Numbered from the stretch's first letter, positions 1-11,558 are shown. The stretch is 64,000 nt of DNA from Brachionus manjavacas (GCA_019054805.1 JAHQIY010000003.1:8742001-8806000), one strand, 5' to 3'. Numbers and translations: made by a program. Notes: generated by a model from the letters alone, not told the origin.

Positions 1-261
1 TGCTAAATTCTCTCTACAATAATATATGTTTAATTAATTTAAGGTCTTTCCGTTTCATTTTTATACCCATGAATTAAATCTTGCTCAAGATCTTTTAAGA
101 TCGTTTACTGTTCGATCGATTTAAAAAAAAAAATCGACAAGCTACTTAGATGAAAAATATTTAAAAATAGTTTATTTAAAACCATGCTAAATGAAAATTA
201 TTTAAAAATATGTAAAAATAAGTTATCTATAAATAGAATATTTAAAAAATTTGGCAATTGG

Positions 262-343
262 CTGTTGTTCTGTGGGGCGTCTACGTGCGCCACTACTTGA
301 AGACTCAAGTCCCCCACAGCATTTATACTACTACTAATAATAA
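262..343 (+). repeat. LINE-type 3' tail: hairpin plus (TAC/TAA)n
   Basis: A GC-richer island has nested inverted repeats: GTGGGG at 272-277 pairs with CCCCAC at 312-317, and ACTTGA at 295-300 pairs with TCAAGT at 305-310. It is followed by a trinucleotide tail, TACTACTACTAATAATAA. The same plan (short hairpins, then a trinucleotide run) ends the degenerate LINE at 5859-6850 and the LINE fragment at 43250-43590, so this is read as the 3' end of a 5'-truncated LINE. Confidence 0.45.
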
Positions 344-1509
344 ACTGTTTCCTGTTTGGCATTTTATTTATGACATATTTATGTATTTTAAAAATTAATT
401 TTTTTACATAAAAAATCATTTTATAATTATATGGCAATGCGGGCTTCATTCAGTTTACCACAAAAATGCATTTAATCTGAGAGGGCATTCAATTTTCCTT
501 TTTAAAATAAAAAATCTAGCTGTACTACTTATCCTTTACCGAATTAAATTGAGCCAAAGACAGCCGACTCTCAATAAAAATTTTTAATTTTTTATCTAAT
601 CAAGCTTCCAAGAACAATTTTAAGCTTAAATTGATATTTTCATCATCGCTACTGGCTTCTTGGACTTCTATTGCATCATTTTCCGTTGTTTCCATAATGT
701 CATTTTTCATGGAGTTTAAACATGATTAAAAGTTGAAATCTGTCCTTTTTTTTAAATCCCAAAAAATGTTGACTTAAAATTGAATTGAATTTAAAAAAGC
801 AATGACTTTGACTTGAAAGTCTGGTTTTACGAATTTTAAGATTTTTAAATTTTTATCAGCTTAAGTAAAGCATATGTAATTTCTATCTTTTCAATAATAA
901 TCTTTGGTTTTTGAATACTGAAAAGGCTTATTTAAGAAATGAAAGTCTTGATCAGAATAGTTGCAGTAACTGACTTAGTCCCAGACTAATATGGGACAAG
1001 TTCTCGGGTCATGTTATGAAAAAATATTTTTTTGTAAAATAAGGGTATAGTAACATTTTGTTCAAAATTTCATATCGAAATATATAAGTTGCTAAGAAAT
1101 TTTAGCGGAAAATTTAACATTCAAAAGTAAATAAAAGTAGTAAGTCTTCTTTTGAAAAAAAGTTCACGAAATTCAAAACTTTAATGCTATCTGAATTCTC
1201 TATTTTTGACTCAAAATTCGTAATCTACGCCCTTGAAAACCTAATAAAAAATTTTTTTTTTAATATCATTCTATTTGTTCTAGAAAAATTTTTTTTACAC
1301 CCGGGGTTCCAAAAATAGCAAATCCTTTAAAAAGTTGTTGTTCTTTAAGACTCAAAATCTCAAAGATAAAACTTAAATATACTAAAAAAGTATATATATT
1401 CTGAAAGAGCATAAAATTCTATTCATGCTAATGTAATTTAGAAGAAAAAAAAAATTTTTACTTTATTGCTTTATTTTTCTAAAAAAATCTCTTCAAATCA
1501 TGTTTTTTA

Positions 1510-2090
1510 ACAAATTTGTATACCTAGCCGAAGATATTTCAGAATTTCTGAAATTTCTGAGAAAAAATTCTTATCAGGTGACAGTTTAGTGTGAAAAATT
1601 CTGTAAAAAAAAATTTTTTTTTGTGAAAATTTTTATTGGAAAAAAATTAGCAAGAAAAAAAAAACAACTAAAATAACTTAAAATCTTCGTGCTTTTCAAT
1701 TGTTTGTCTAATTTAGGTTCGGATTTCATTTAATAAAAGTAGTAAATTTAGAAAAGTAGATTTTTCTAGATAATTCAATTTCATTTGTAATTTTTATGTA
1801 ATTTTTTTTCTTTATTTTTTTTATTATATAAACTTGCCTATGAGGCTTAATAGTCATATTTATATTTAGTTCAAGTAATTAAGTAAAAAGTAAATAAAAT
1901 CAATTAGCAAGTAAGTTTAAGTTTTTGAAAGTGAGTTTTTTAAATTTTTTTCCGTTATTAGGCTTTTATGTATCGGGACATTTAAAAAAAATCGGAAATC
2001 CAGAATTTCAGATTTTTTTTTTCAGAATTATTCAGAATTTTTTCTCAGAAATTTCAGAAATTCTGAAATACATTCGGCTAGGTAATTTGT
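1510..2090. mobile_element. MITE-like element with about 55-bp terminal inverted repeats
   Basis: The left arm (1510-1570) and the reverse complement of the right arm (2028-2090) match almost perfectly from CCTAGCCGAA onwards: two differences in about 49 bases, running through TATTTCAGAATTTCTGAAAT into a shared GAGAAAAAATTCT. The outermost ends share ACAAATT. No transposase frame lies between the arms. Flanking target duplications are not obvious, so exact ends are uncertain. Confidence 0.6.
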
Positions 2091-3016
2091 ACATTAATAT
2101 TCTATTGATATTTTTTTTCTAAATAATCAAAAAATGAAAAAATAAATAAGAAAATATATTACTTAAATTTATAAATGTAAGCATCAATTCGAAGTTATTT
2201 TCAATAGAATCTTGAATTATATTTTAAAAAATAATTTTTTTGTGTCGATATTTTAGAGATTATTTGACACCTCAATCCAAATAGTGTCAATAAATCATGC
2301 GCAAAGTTCTACTCTAAAAATATTTAATGTACTTTGAATTAACCTTTCGCAAATAAAATAAAAAAAACAACTTTTTCATAGACTTTAATAGAATCACCTT
2401 TAATTCTAAAATAAAAGAAAAACTAAATATCAAATAGAACATTTTTTAAAAGCAAATATTAAGAATTCATATTTTGTTTAATTAAAGCTAGACTCATTAA
2501 ACTAACGAAAATAAATCAATTTTACTTTTAAATAAAGCGTAAAATTTCTGATATTTTCAATAAGCCTTTAAATATAATTAATGCCAACTTTCTTTTGAAA
2601 TCATAGAAATCTAAAGACCATTATTTTTGTTAAATAGCTATTAATTTAACTAAACAACACTTGAAGTCGAATGTTTAGTTCTCTACTACAAAAGCTTAAA
2701 TCGTTATCTTTTAAATAAACAAAATATACAACTGAGTAAATTTCAATAAATAGATCAGATAAGAGTAAAAGTTTTTTTTATTTTTTTTTTGGCATAGTGA
2801 TAAGAAAAAACGTTAGTAGAGCAAAATACGGGTCAGAATTTAGCATTTTTGCTAATGGTCATATTTGACTGATAACATAAAAAAATGCTGAACATAGAAA
2901 TTACATTTTTGCATCAAGTGTTTCTATTAATTAAAAACAGTTGCTGCTAAATAAATATATTTTATTTTATTTCAGTGAATGTATTTAAAATAAATTTATA
3001 TGTGTTTTTTTTTTAA

Positions 3017-4471
3017 ATGGACACGAAAATTTCTCTTCTTTTTTTGATCTCACTTGCATGCACATCGGGCGAAACAGTTGAACAAGCAAATGCACTTTTG
3101 TTGACCACATTGGACTCAGTATGTCTCATTTACCCCAAAGAAATGAATTATGAGAACGATTTTCTCCACATCATCTTTAAACTGTCTTTGAACAAGAGCG
3201 CCCATCGGATCGAAGACGCTGTCCACGACAACAAAACATGGTCCATTTTTTTCACACTTTCCAATGCTCATGGGGGCTCGCAGCTGGTCCGGCTCAAGCG
3301 AAAGACAAATTTTATGACAAACAAAAGCTTACCGATGGAACACTTTGATTTTTCATACAATATAGCCTCCAACTGGGTGATCAACAAGGTTTACAAAAGC
3401 GACCATTCCAAAATTTTAAGTCTGGACATCAATCCACACAAGCGCAAACTGTATTGGATCGAGTTCAATACACAAACTTATAGTTGGTATTTTACAGTAG
3501 GCAGACTAAGCAGCTCTTACTTTAGCTCAAAATATTTGCACCAGATTTTAATTCCAAACCAAGTGTCCTTTTCAAGCGATGGCTACTCTTACATAAGCGT
3601 AATTAGGGACAATTACATGAATGACATAAGTTTTTTTATCAGCAACAATCAGAGTTTAAATCTGTGCCATCTAATAAACATGACTTGTGTGGACTACTTT
3701 AGGGCCTCTTTGGAGTCAACAAGGACAAGATCAACTACGACCCCGGACTACAACAGCTACAGATTCATTGATTTATTTGATGAAGACTACTATGACATGG
3801 ACACGGACAAGACAACTAACGCCCACACATCTAGCTTTGTGGATGATTTGTATGAACAAGTGTTCAGGTATGGAAAATTAATGGGAATCAAGTACGACGC
3901 GGAATCGAATTCGATGTTTTTGAGTGACTATTTAAATGATCGAATTGACCGAGTCAGCTTTGCAGATGATGCCTTTAAGCTTAAAAATATTGAAACTATT
4001 CTCAAGTCGGAGTTTTTGTCTAATTCAGTAAACCATGTGGCTGTGAATCCAATTATGAGTTTTTTGTTTGACAACTTTGTGTATTGGATTGATTATGAAG
4101 AAGGTCTGAAGACAAGTTTGCTCAAAAGCACCTGCTTTAGGTCTATTTACAAAGTAAAAAATGCTGTGTCGTTGAAGTTAATTGCTCTAAAGTTAAATTT
4201 TAATTATGATTTAAAAATAAAAAATGATGTTCTCTCCAGATACATAAATAATTTGATTGGCATCAATGGAAATGATATAATTGGACTTAAGACTGTGAGC
4301 TCTAAGTTCAAGTATCCACCGGATTATGTTTACTATTACAGTTATGTTCTTAATCAAAATGGATCGTCAAAATTTTTCGAATTTGATTTTGATAAAAATT
4401 TTAGTCAAAATGCTAGATTTAAATTTTATTTTATTTTTTTTCTAGTTTTATTCTATTTTAGAAATTTTTAA
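3017..4471 (+). CDS. secreted YWTD-like beta-propeller protein, hydrophobic C-terminus
   Basis: Single-exon frame of 484 residues from an ATG. Residues 1-18 form a signal peptide (basic start, hydrophobic core, small residues before Gly-Glu). The rest resembles the LDL-receptor type YWTD propeller: LDINPHKRKLYWIEF at about 136-150, a second blade-like segment near 290-312, and VAVNPIMSF...FVYWIDYEEG at 341-362. Residues 254-280 are an acidic Asp/Tyr/Thr-rich insertion. The last 15 residues (468-482) are hydrophobic with almost nothing after them, fitting a tail anchor or GPI signal. No LDLa or EGF modules are visible, so this is not a full LDL receptor. Codon use is less AT-extreme in the first two thirds. 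An AATAAA lies at 4502. The ligand cannot be inferred; an orphan secreted or surface protein is likely. Confidence 0.75.
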   Translation: MDTKISLLFLISLACTSGETVEQANALLLTTLDSVCLIYPKEMNYENDFLHIIFKLSLNKSAHRIEDAVHDNKTWSIFFTLSNAHGGSQLVRLKRKTNFMTNKSLPMEHFDFSYNIASNWVINKVYKSDHSKILSLDINPHKRKLYWIEFNTQTYSWYFTVGRLSSSYFSSKYLHQILIPNQVSFSSDGYSYISVIRDNYMNDISFFISNNQSLNLCHLINMTCVDYFRASLESTRTRSTTTPDYNSYRFIDLFDEDYYDMDTDKTTNAHTSSFVDDLYEQVFRYGKLMGIKYDAESNSMFLSDYLNDRIDRVSFADDAFKLKNIETILKSEFLSNSVNHVAVNPIMSFLFDNFVYWIDYEEGLKTSLLKSTCFRSIYKVKNAVSLKLIALKLNFNYDLKIKNDVLSRYINNLIGINGNDIIGLKTVSSKFKYPPDYVYYYSYVLNQNGSSKFFEFDFDKNFSQNARFKFYFIFFLVLFYFRNF

Positions 4472-4995
4472 TCTTCCGTCTATATGATGTAAAAATATAT
4501 AAATAAAATTTTTGAACATTTTAATTATCAATTAAATTTTTGCCAAAAATTAGAAATACAACTTTTTCGGACTGAAAAAGACCGGTCTAATCTTTTAAAT
4601 GTCAAAATTTAGGATTCAAAAAAAATGCTAAAATTTTAATAAGAAGGGTGACATTTTCATTAAAAGTTTTATAATTGTTCCAGGGTTGAACTTAAAATTT
4701 TTCTTCTAAAAAGAAATATTGACTAAAAGCGTATGAAAAAGTTTAAAAACATTGTTTTATTTAAATAATCTGACACTTGAAAAACTAGAAGACTTTGAAA
4801 AATTTATCATCTAATTTTTGTCTTCTTTGTAATTGTTTAAATTAATTTGATAAATTCTTTTTTTTTTAAATAATTTTTGTTGTTGTGAAAATTTACTATG
4901 GACCATAAATGGAAACGGCAATTATTAATCCGACAACAAGCAGCAGACCTTAGTTAATTTTAAATATAAAAAAAATTCAGCAATATAGAAAAAAA
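4472..4995. other. 3' UTR and AT-rich spacer
   Basis: Contains the AATAAA (4502-4507) that probably ends the preceding transcript, then A/T-rich sequence with no frame I would call coding. Confidence 0.5.
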
Positions 4996-5456
4996 ACTTT
5001 CATATTTGGTTGCTGTGTTTGCGAAAGAAATCTCAGAGACAAATATCGTTGCAAGTTGCAGTGCAATTAATTAGATCGTTTACCAAGATGAATTTCTAAC
5101 CAGGTGTTGCTTACCTTCATCAAAAAGTATAATTTAGACATAAATTTTATATTCTGACCCTGCTTGGTGAGCTGTCATTACGCAGAAGACTTTATGATCG
5201 AAAATTCAATCGACCATGTCGACAAGATGAATAACCCTGCAAATTTGCTTGAATACTGAATACCTATTGAAGAATTTTGGTTAATATTGAAAGAGAAAGT
5301 CTACGAGAATGGCCTGAGAGCGAAAAAACTTCATCAATTGAGACTTAAGATACTAAAATATCTGCATTAAATCAGCCTAACATCAATACAGACCCTAATG
5401 TAAGGTTTCAAAAGTCAGATTGACAAAATTCGAAGAAATGATATAATAGAAAAAAG
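4996..5456 (+). pseudogene. mariner/IS630-like DDE transposase, C-terminal remnant
   Basis: Reading across frameshifts gives pieces with the order expected of the C-terminal half of an IS630/Tc1/mariner-type transposase: a VYQDEFLTRC segment, then a degenerate counterpart of the FWPDL..HY block (here F-stop-P-C-L then VSCHYAEDF), then NNPANLLEY and PIEEFWLILKEKVY at about 5270-5310, and finally GFKSQIDKIRRND. Several in-frame stops (at the former FWPDL Trp, after LLEY, after KYLH and after QTLM) and loss of the second catalytic Asp show it is dead. Terminal repeats were not found. Confidence 0.7.
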
Positions 5457-5858
5457 ATTAAATATAATCTTTGTAAAGCTTTAAATTCTCTTTCTAAATC
5501 ACTTGTCCTTAGTTTTCATTCTTTAAAAATGAAAGAGTTATGATCTTTTGAAAAAATTTGTCTTCACCCGTTACTTCTACCGCAAAAAAGTAAAAATGAG
5601 TTTAAAATCTAGTTCAAAAGTAAAAACAAAATCAAATGTAAATGTCAAACTTGAATTTTCTAAAAACTTTAAATTACTGATGTTCGATTTTAAACCAATT
5701 TGATACTAAATTAAACTATAGATTTACGGTGATGTGAAAAATTGGTCAATGAAAATAAAAAATCAATCATTTAAATCTAAAAAAAGATAAACTAAATTAA
5801 ATATTTTTTATAAATATTTTTTTAAATTTGTGCATCGTAAAGCCTAATAAAGGAAATA

Positions 5859-6850
5859 ATGTTAAATCATCTTCTTATTAATGAAGCACAACACAGTTTT
5901 ATACCAAAAAGATCATACTCTACTAATGTTCTGGAAGCATTAGGTTTAATTAAAACTGGCCTATCTGATGGGTACCCCGTAGATGCCATATACACGGACT
6001 TCGTAAAAGCTTTTGATAAGACCTCTCACAGAAAACTTATACAAAAACTTAAAATTTATGGTTTTGGATCCATTATTATTAACTGGATTAGCAATTTTTT
6101 TTAAAGGCCGCTCATAAAGAGTTGTTTTTGGCAAGGCCAAGTTCGAATGGATTGATGTATATAGTGGAGTACCATAAGGATCAATACTTGGCCCTTTGCT
6201 TTTCACTATTTTTATCAATGACATGTTAGAGCTGATTAAAAACAACTGCAAAGCCTAGAAAGGTTTTTAAATTTAAGAACGAAAGTAGCATTAAACTGTT
6301 GTACACATCCCAGGTTAAACCTCACTTAGAAACACAATAAGTTGTTGGTGTCCATATCTTGAAAAAGACATCAAAGGGTTGGAAAAATTCAGAGAAGAGC
6401 AACAAAAATGATTCCTGAGTTTCAAAATTTAGTATATAAAGAGAGATTAAGCAAGCTGAAATTGTCAGATTTATAAACAAGAAGGACCCGAGGTGACTTG
6501 ATACAATTTTATAAGATAATAAACGGCTATGAGATTGTCAAACTAAAGAATGGAATAATTTTTTGGCTAAGCCCTGAACCGGAATCAAGAAGATACAATC
6601 TGAGAAGACAAACTAAAGCATTACAGCGCGAAAAGGTAAAATGACTTCCAAGATTGAATTTCTTGGTGAACAGAGTGGTAAATACGTGAAACAAATTACC
6701 AAACAGAGTTTTTAATGCTTTAAATGTGAAAAGTTTCCAAAAATGAGCTTGATGGTTGTATGACGATTTTTTACGAAGCGACTGCTAAGGCTCAATTTGC
6801 TTGAGTTTACTCAAGGTGCAATATGTTACTACTACTATTACTACTACAAC
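5859..6850 (+). pseudogene. degenerate non-LTR retrotransposon (LINE), RT domain to 3' tail
   Basis: The first 81 codons (5859-6104) read as a reverse-transcriptase segment: QHSFIPKRSYSTNVLEAL, then IYTDFVKAFDKTSHRKL, which carries the catalytic-Asp A motif. After a frameshift near 6104 the sequence continues with GSILGPLLFTIFINDML, then a C-terminal part with recognisable LYTSQVKPHLE, FREEQQK, RRYNLRRQT and VVNTWNKLPNRV-type blocks, all broken by stops and shifts. The Y-A-D-D region is missing, so an internal deletion is also present. It ends in a hairpin-rich GC patch (about 6775-6820) and a (TAC)n run at 6825-6850. Family: CR1/jockey-like LINE. Confidence 0.8.
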
Positions 6851-7535
6851 ATCCAAATGCAACAAAAAAAATATTTCGATTACAATTTTTAAGAATGTTT
6901 ATTTCTCTTTTTTATTTTTATACCAGGTTATCACATTACAGATTTTACTTATTTTTTTTTTGTTTAGAGTATTATCATATTTTAAAGTGTTAAAAAAAAG
7001 ATTTTAAAAAAAAATTTAATTCTGTTATTTTATAAAATAATCATGCATTGAAAAAGCTTCGAAAAAATTCGTTTCCTAATTTTTGGAAGTCTTTTGAATT
7101 TTTTTTTTTTTTTTTAAATCTTAAAAATATAATTGAATTAATAATATTTGTACCCATAAAAGCTTTTAGATTTTTTTTAACCCTTGATAGCAATTATACA
7201 ATATTTTATTTTATTAAATAGAATTTTTTATCAATTTGAACTATATAAAGTTGAAGAGATAATGGATTGAATATCTTTTAAATTGTGTTTTTATTCTGAA
7301 GATGTTGATAAGCTCCTAAGCTAAAAATTTAAAAACAATCTTTAAATTAAAAGTTAAGTTTATTTTTCATAATATTAGGCATCAAGATGAGAATGAAAAA
7401 AAAAATTTCCTAAAAATTATTTTTAATGAAATTATTTAGCATATAAATTTTTTTATCCACAATCACAAAAAACGCACAAAATCATCTTAAATGAAAATAC
7501 ACCGTTAGCTAAAAAGATACAAAATCAACCCTAAA
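6851..7535. other. AT-rich spacer upstream of the DPF-like gene
   Basis: Only A/T homopolymers and low-complexity sequence are seen. It should contain the promoter and 5' UTR of the gene starting at 7536, but no core promoter motif stands out against the AT background. Confidence 0.5.
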
Positions 7536-8514
7536 ATGGATCCAATTCAGGAAACCGAGTGCAAACCAGATCCCCAAGATGATATGCTTAAAGTTAAAGG
7601 GTGAATTTTAATTTATGCTAACTTCAATTGATTAAATTGAATCTAATTTAAAAGAAACGAAAAAATTTACCGAGAAGCTTTGTTAGCTTCGTTTTCTTTT
7701 AACCAACGCTTGACCAAGGATCGCAAGGCGAGGGCACCATTTTTTGATAGCCAGACCAGAATCACTCAAACTAAAGATACATTCTCAGTTTCGATGTATC
7801 AAAGAAAGACGCTTAAGGATTCAGGCACAAAATACATTATTGAATATCCTATACGAAATTGGCTTAAGCGTAAACGGTATATAATTTACCCTAATGACGG
7901 CTACTCTTTTTCTAGTAGTATAAAAAACCAGAACGAAGAAAATAATTTCTTACTCGAAAATGGCATATTACAGCACAATGGCATCTCAAACTCATCACTA
8001 AATCAGTATTTGAAGCAAGAAACAGATAACGAAGACTCACAGATTGCAACCATTTCAAACATATTCCATGATGACAATCTTGATTTTGAAGAAAATGATG
8101 ATTCCGATGACAATGATTATGAGGAAAGTAGGAAAAAAAAGAGAAAAGTAAGTAAATTATTTTTTTTTTTAATTAAATTAAATTTTTTTCTTGAATTAAA
8201 ATATTGTTAAGGGTATTAAATCAAGAAAAAAAGGCGAAGCGATAAATTTGGCTGACGAGAAGCCTTTTGTGTGCGATAGATGTGGGGTTAAATACAAGAC
8301 TAAGCCAGGCTTAACTTATCACATACAAAAAGCCCATTTGAATAACGCTCAATCTAGCTTGACACCAAACAATTCGGGAATTTTCAACCAGAATTCAGTA
8401 AAATCGGATTCTATTAACCAGGATGAGAACACAAATTCTATGCTTGGTTTTGATGACACTTCAAATGGAATAACAAATCCCCAAGGCAATCAACAGTATC
8501 AATATAATTATTAG
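7536..8514 (+). CDS. DPF/Requiem-like chromatin protein lacking PHD fingers
   Basis: Three exons fit with consistent phases: 7536-7600, 7655-8147 and 8212-8514 (861 nt, 286 aa); introns of 54 nt (GTGAAT...AAAAG) and 64 nt (GTAAGT...TTAAG). Residues about 25-90 match the N-terminal Requiem domain of DPF1-3 (IYREAL, LTKDRKARAPFFDSQT, then RNWLKRKR), followed by an acidic stretch and a basic KKKRK. A C2H2 finger follows with Cys207, Cys210, His223 and His228 (KPFVCDRCGVKYKTKPGL), the Krueppel-like finger typical of DPF. In known DPF proteins two PHD fingers come next and bind modified histone H3 for BAF (SWI/SNF) or related complexes. Here the protein instead ends in a Ser/Asn/Gln-rich tail (YQYNY). 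No PHD exon was seen downstream before 9270. An AATAAA follows at 8573. Confidence 0.85.
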
Positions 8515-9269
8515 TTTTAGTATTATTGTTTTAACTTTAAATCAGGGGACAAAATATTAAGTAAAAATTAAAATAAAATGCGTTCCAGTTTTAAAAAATC
8601 TTAAAATTAAATAAACGTTAGTTTTAACTTTATTCTTAAAAAATTTTAAGATTTATTTTCTAAATATTAATATTTTAAATTTTTAGTTATTAGTGATTTG
8701 ATTTTATCAATTTTATTTAATTATTTACTTTTATTTTTGTGTATAATCAATTATTGCATTAAACTGTTAAATATCTTTGCGTAAAATAACAATAAAATGA
8801 GCTTAAATTTAAATTATTTACTTTTTAACTTAAAAAAAATATTTTTATTAATTAAAAATTGAAGTATTTTAGGTTATAATGCGATTCAAAAAAATACTAT
8901 TGACGTCCTTATTTCCTTGATTCATCAAAACTGGCATTAATTTTTATTTTTAAAAGGTAATTTTAAATGCGGATTTGGATTTTATGCTTCCGATTGAGCA
9001 ATAAATTGAATAACTCGGTTATTTTAATTAATTATTCCATTCACTTTTTTAAATTTAACTGCAATTCATCAATCAATGATCCAAAAATTTTTTTTGTGCT
9101 TTAGAATCGAAAATTCTAAAACAATTTTTGAAATTTAAAACTAAGATATTTCCAAAGCTTTTATTTATTTATTATTTTTGCTTAATTTCTCTTCAAATAT
9201 GAAACTGAACAAGCTTAAAAGAGAAGCCGAAAGATTCATTTAAAAACGTAAATTTGGAATTAATTAATT
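8515..9269. other. convergent 3' UTRs and AT-rich spacer
   Basis: This lies between the stop of the plus-strand DPF-like gene and the stop of the minus-strand gene ending at 9270, so both transcripts terminate here. Several AATAAA hexamers occur (for example 8573 and about 8610). No other feature is seen. Confidence 0.5.
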
Positions 9270-9982
9270 TTAATAGATATTTTCATTTTGGACGTAAAAT
9301 CCACGGTTAGAAATGATCGTACTGTTTGGTATATAGGGCATTACTTCTTGATCTTGGGTTTGTATTTGATATGTAGGTATTGGATTTATCAAAAAAGGGT
9401 CGAAGCATTTGGAAATTCCATTTCTGCTATTAACAATGTCTGGTTCTACGTTGGATTGTGCTGCTTCTACATTGAATATTAGTGCAAAAATAAAATTAGG
9501 AATCAAATAAACAAAATAGTTTTACCTAATGGCTGTATTTTATTTTTTCTAGTTATAAAATACACGAATATCCCAATTACTACTATGGCTACAATGGAAA
9601 GACCAACAAAACATGGTAGTCTTTAGATAAATATAAAGTATTTTATCAAATATTCATTTTAGAAAAATTAATTACACAATCCAAAGCCAGGATAGAGATC
9701 TATCACAGCATGCACTTTGAGCAGTTTTTGGGAATTGAATTGGGCAACAATCTAAATAGCACCTTAAATTAAGAGTTAAAAATTTTACTGTAAAATATTC
9801 ATAATTCATACTCTACTGAATAAACATTTCCGTATTCTGGATAACTTGGATAAAATTTACAAGCTTTGCCCCAAACAAGCTAAACCAAGTGAATTGAATA
9901 AGGATTAAAATAAGGAAATCATAGTTACCTTTGAAATTCCTGAAATAAATAAAAAAATATTAATTGTTTTTTTCCTTAACAT
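9270..9982 (-). CDS. small cysteine-rich type I membrane protein (VOPP1/WBP1- or Shisa-like plan)
   Basis: Five exons join in phase: 9929-9982, 9812-9879, 9676-9762, 9526-9620 and 9270-9466 (501 nt, 166 aa), with small GT-AG introns. Order in the protein: signal peptide (MLRKKTINIFLFISG, about 1-22); short ectodomain with Cys at KACKF, ECYLDCC and SACCDR, i.e. two CC pairs just before the membrane; a transmembrane helix LPCFVGLSIVAIVVIGIFVY (about 69-89); basic stop-transfer TRKNK; then a Pro/Asn/Gln-rich tail of about 70 residues with PIPTYQIQ and MPYIPN. Paired cysteines, one helix and a Pro/Tyr-rich tail resemble VOPP1/WBP1 and Shisa adaptors, whose tails bind WW-domain proteins, but no PPxY is present, so the family is tentative. 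The first exon could instead start upstream if another exon exists. Confidence 0.65.
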
Positions 9983-11558
9983 TTTGGAGAAAGTAACTAA
10001 CTTTTACAGTTGAGTTTTTTTAAACTCTTTTTTAATCTCATTTAAATTGCATGTTTTTTTTATTGTTGTTTTATTTTTTTTTACAGACATGAAATCATGA
10101 CAAAAAAGAATTATGTTGTATTAGCCCGTGATTCTTTCGGATATTTTTTTTTCCCCCTCGATATTTGTCTTCCGCAATATATTGATCTTTTGAACATTGA
10201 TTTATTTATTTATTTTTGATCAAAATAGATTGAAAATTTGTTTTAAAAAAATTCTTTTTTGATTAAGTTTAAGATTTTTCTAAACATGCTTAGATCAAAT
10301 ATTTCATTTAAACCTCTAGTTTTTTTAATTTAAAATGGCTATTTTTTTTATAAAAATTTATAAACAACCATAGAACAAAAAAATGTTAAACTTTTATTAG
10401 TTTTAGAGAATCAATAATTTTTCATTCGATTTAGATAATGTTTGAAATTGATTAAATTAGCACATTATTAAAAAAAGTTTTAAATTTTGATTAATTTGAA
10501 TAAAAGTCTTTAACAAATATTAAAAATTTGAAAAAGATTATTTTTAAAATAAGAGAAGATATGTATTTTTGTCAATTATTTGATTGTTTAATTTAAAATT
10601 TTGATTTTTAATGCACCTTTTCTTCACAAAAGGCCTCGTTTAGTATTTAATTGAATATTTTGATTGAAAATGATGTAGACGCACACTTTTGGTTATACCT
10701 TTTCGTTTCAAATGATTGAATTCAGAAACTTAATAAATTATTGATACTTTATCAGAGAGCACTCGAAAAAGATGCTTAAACTATTAAATCAACTGATCAA
10801 AATTTTTATTTTTATAAAAAGATTTGTTTTTCATTTAAAATTTTATTTCACTTTTAGATTAAATCCAACATATTAAAAAAGACAATTAATAAATAATGGT
10901 CTAAATAATCAAAAATTTACTAAACAAATGATTTATTTTCGAATTTTGAAGCATCATGTTAAAAATTGAATTATTTTATTAAAGTATCAAAAAAATTTCC
11001 AGCAATCAATTAAAATTAATTTTTTTTTCAATTTTTAGCTAGAATCTTGAATTAGTATTTTTTTTTATATATTGAAATTTTTTTTCATTTTTAAAATTTA
11101 TTTAAAAAAAAAGTAATTTCTTAGTTGTACTAGCAACTCTCCTAAGTTATGTTGTTGATTTTAAATATTTAGCTAAAATTTAAATCAATGATGGAAGTGT
11201 TGATTTGAAAGAATGTAAATGATGACAATATTTTAAAGGTGTCTTAAAGGCTATGTATATGTGTACATACCACTTTTTATCAGAGACTTAAACATTGATT
11301 TATCTCAATAGAAACAAACTTAATCATCTAGAATTTTCGTTTACAAACTTAAATTTCAAACTTGATCACAAAATTCAAATCATTAAATCTAAGATTTTGG
11401 CGGATAGTTTGACTTTATCGAAATTCTGATAACTAAACAAAACTAATTCTAAAAAAAATTACGTAATTTGTTCAAAATTTAAATGCTTGAATAATTTTAT
11501 TCATAATTACTCAATCAACAACATTATACCTATAAAATCACGCCATTTTAATTTAGGT
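9983..11558. other. AT-rich intergenic region
   Basis: Divergent promoter region between the minus-strand membrane-protein gene and the plus-strand gene starting at 11559. It consists of A/T runs with no recognisable coding exon, RNA gene or repeat. A possible 3' splice site (CCATTTTAATTTAG) ends at 11556, directly before the ATG at 11559, so the next gene may have a 5' UTR exon somewhere in this stretch. Confidence 0.45.

Larger units (their letters stand above)
1..3016. other. AT-rich intergenic region with repeats, no gene
   Basis: No convincing coding exon is visible on either strand. The short open frames here are low-complexity Phe/Lys/Ile/Asn-rich translations of A/T runs. Two structured elements, listed separately, lie inside: a LINE-type 3' tail at 262-343 and an inverted-repeat element at 1510-2090. 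A pyrimidine-rich stretch ending in TTTATTTCAG at about 2965-2975 could be a 3' splice site for a 5' UTR exon of the gene starting at 3017. Confidence 0.6.

Noticed and set aside
198-449. 83-codon minus-strand open frame
   Set aside because: It overlaps the hairpin and trinucleotide tail of a LINE 3' end; the flanks are AT-driven low complexity and no domain is present.
1925-2122. 65-codon Phe/Ile-rich open frame
   Set aside because: It spans one arm and the T-rich interior of the inverted-repeat element; composition explains it.
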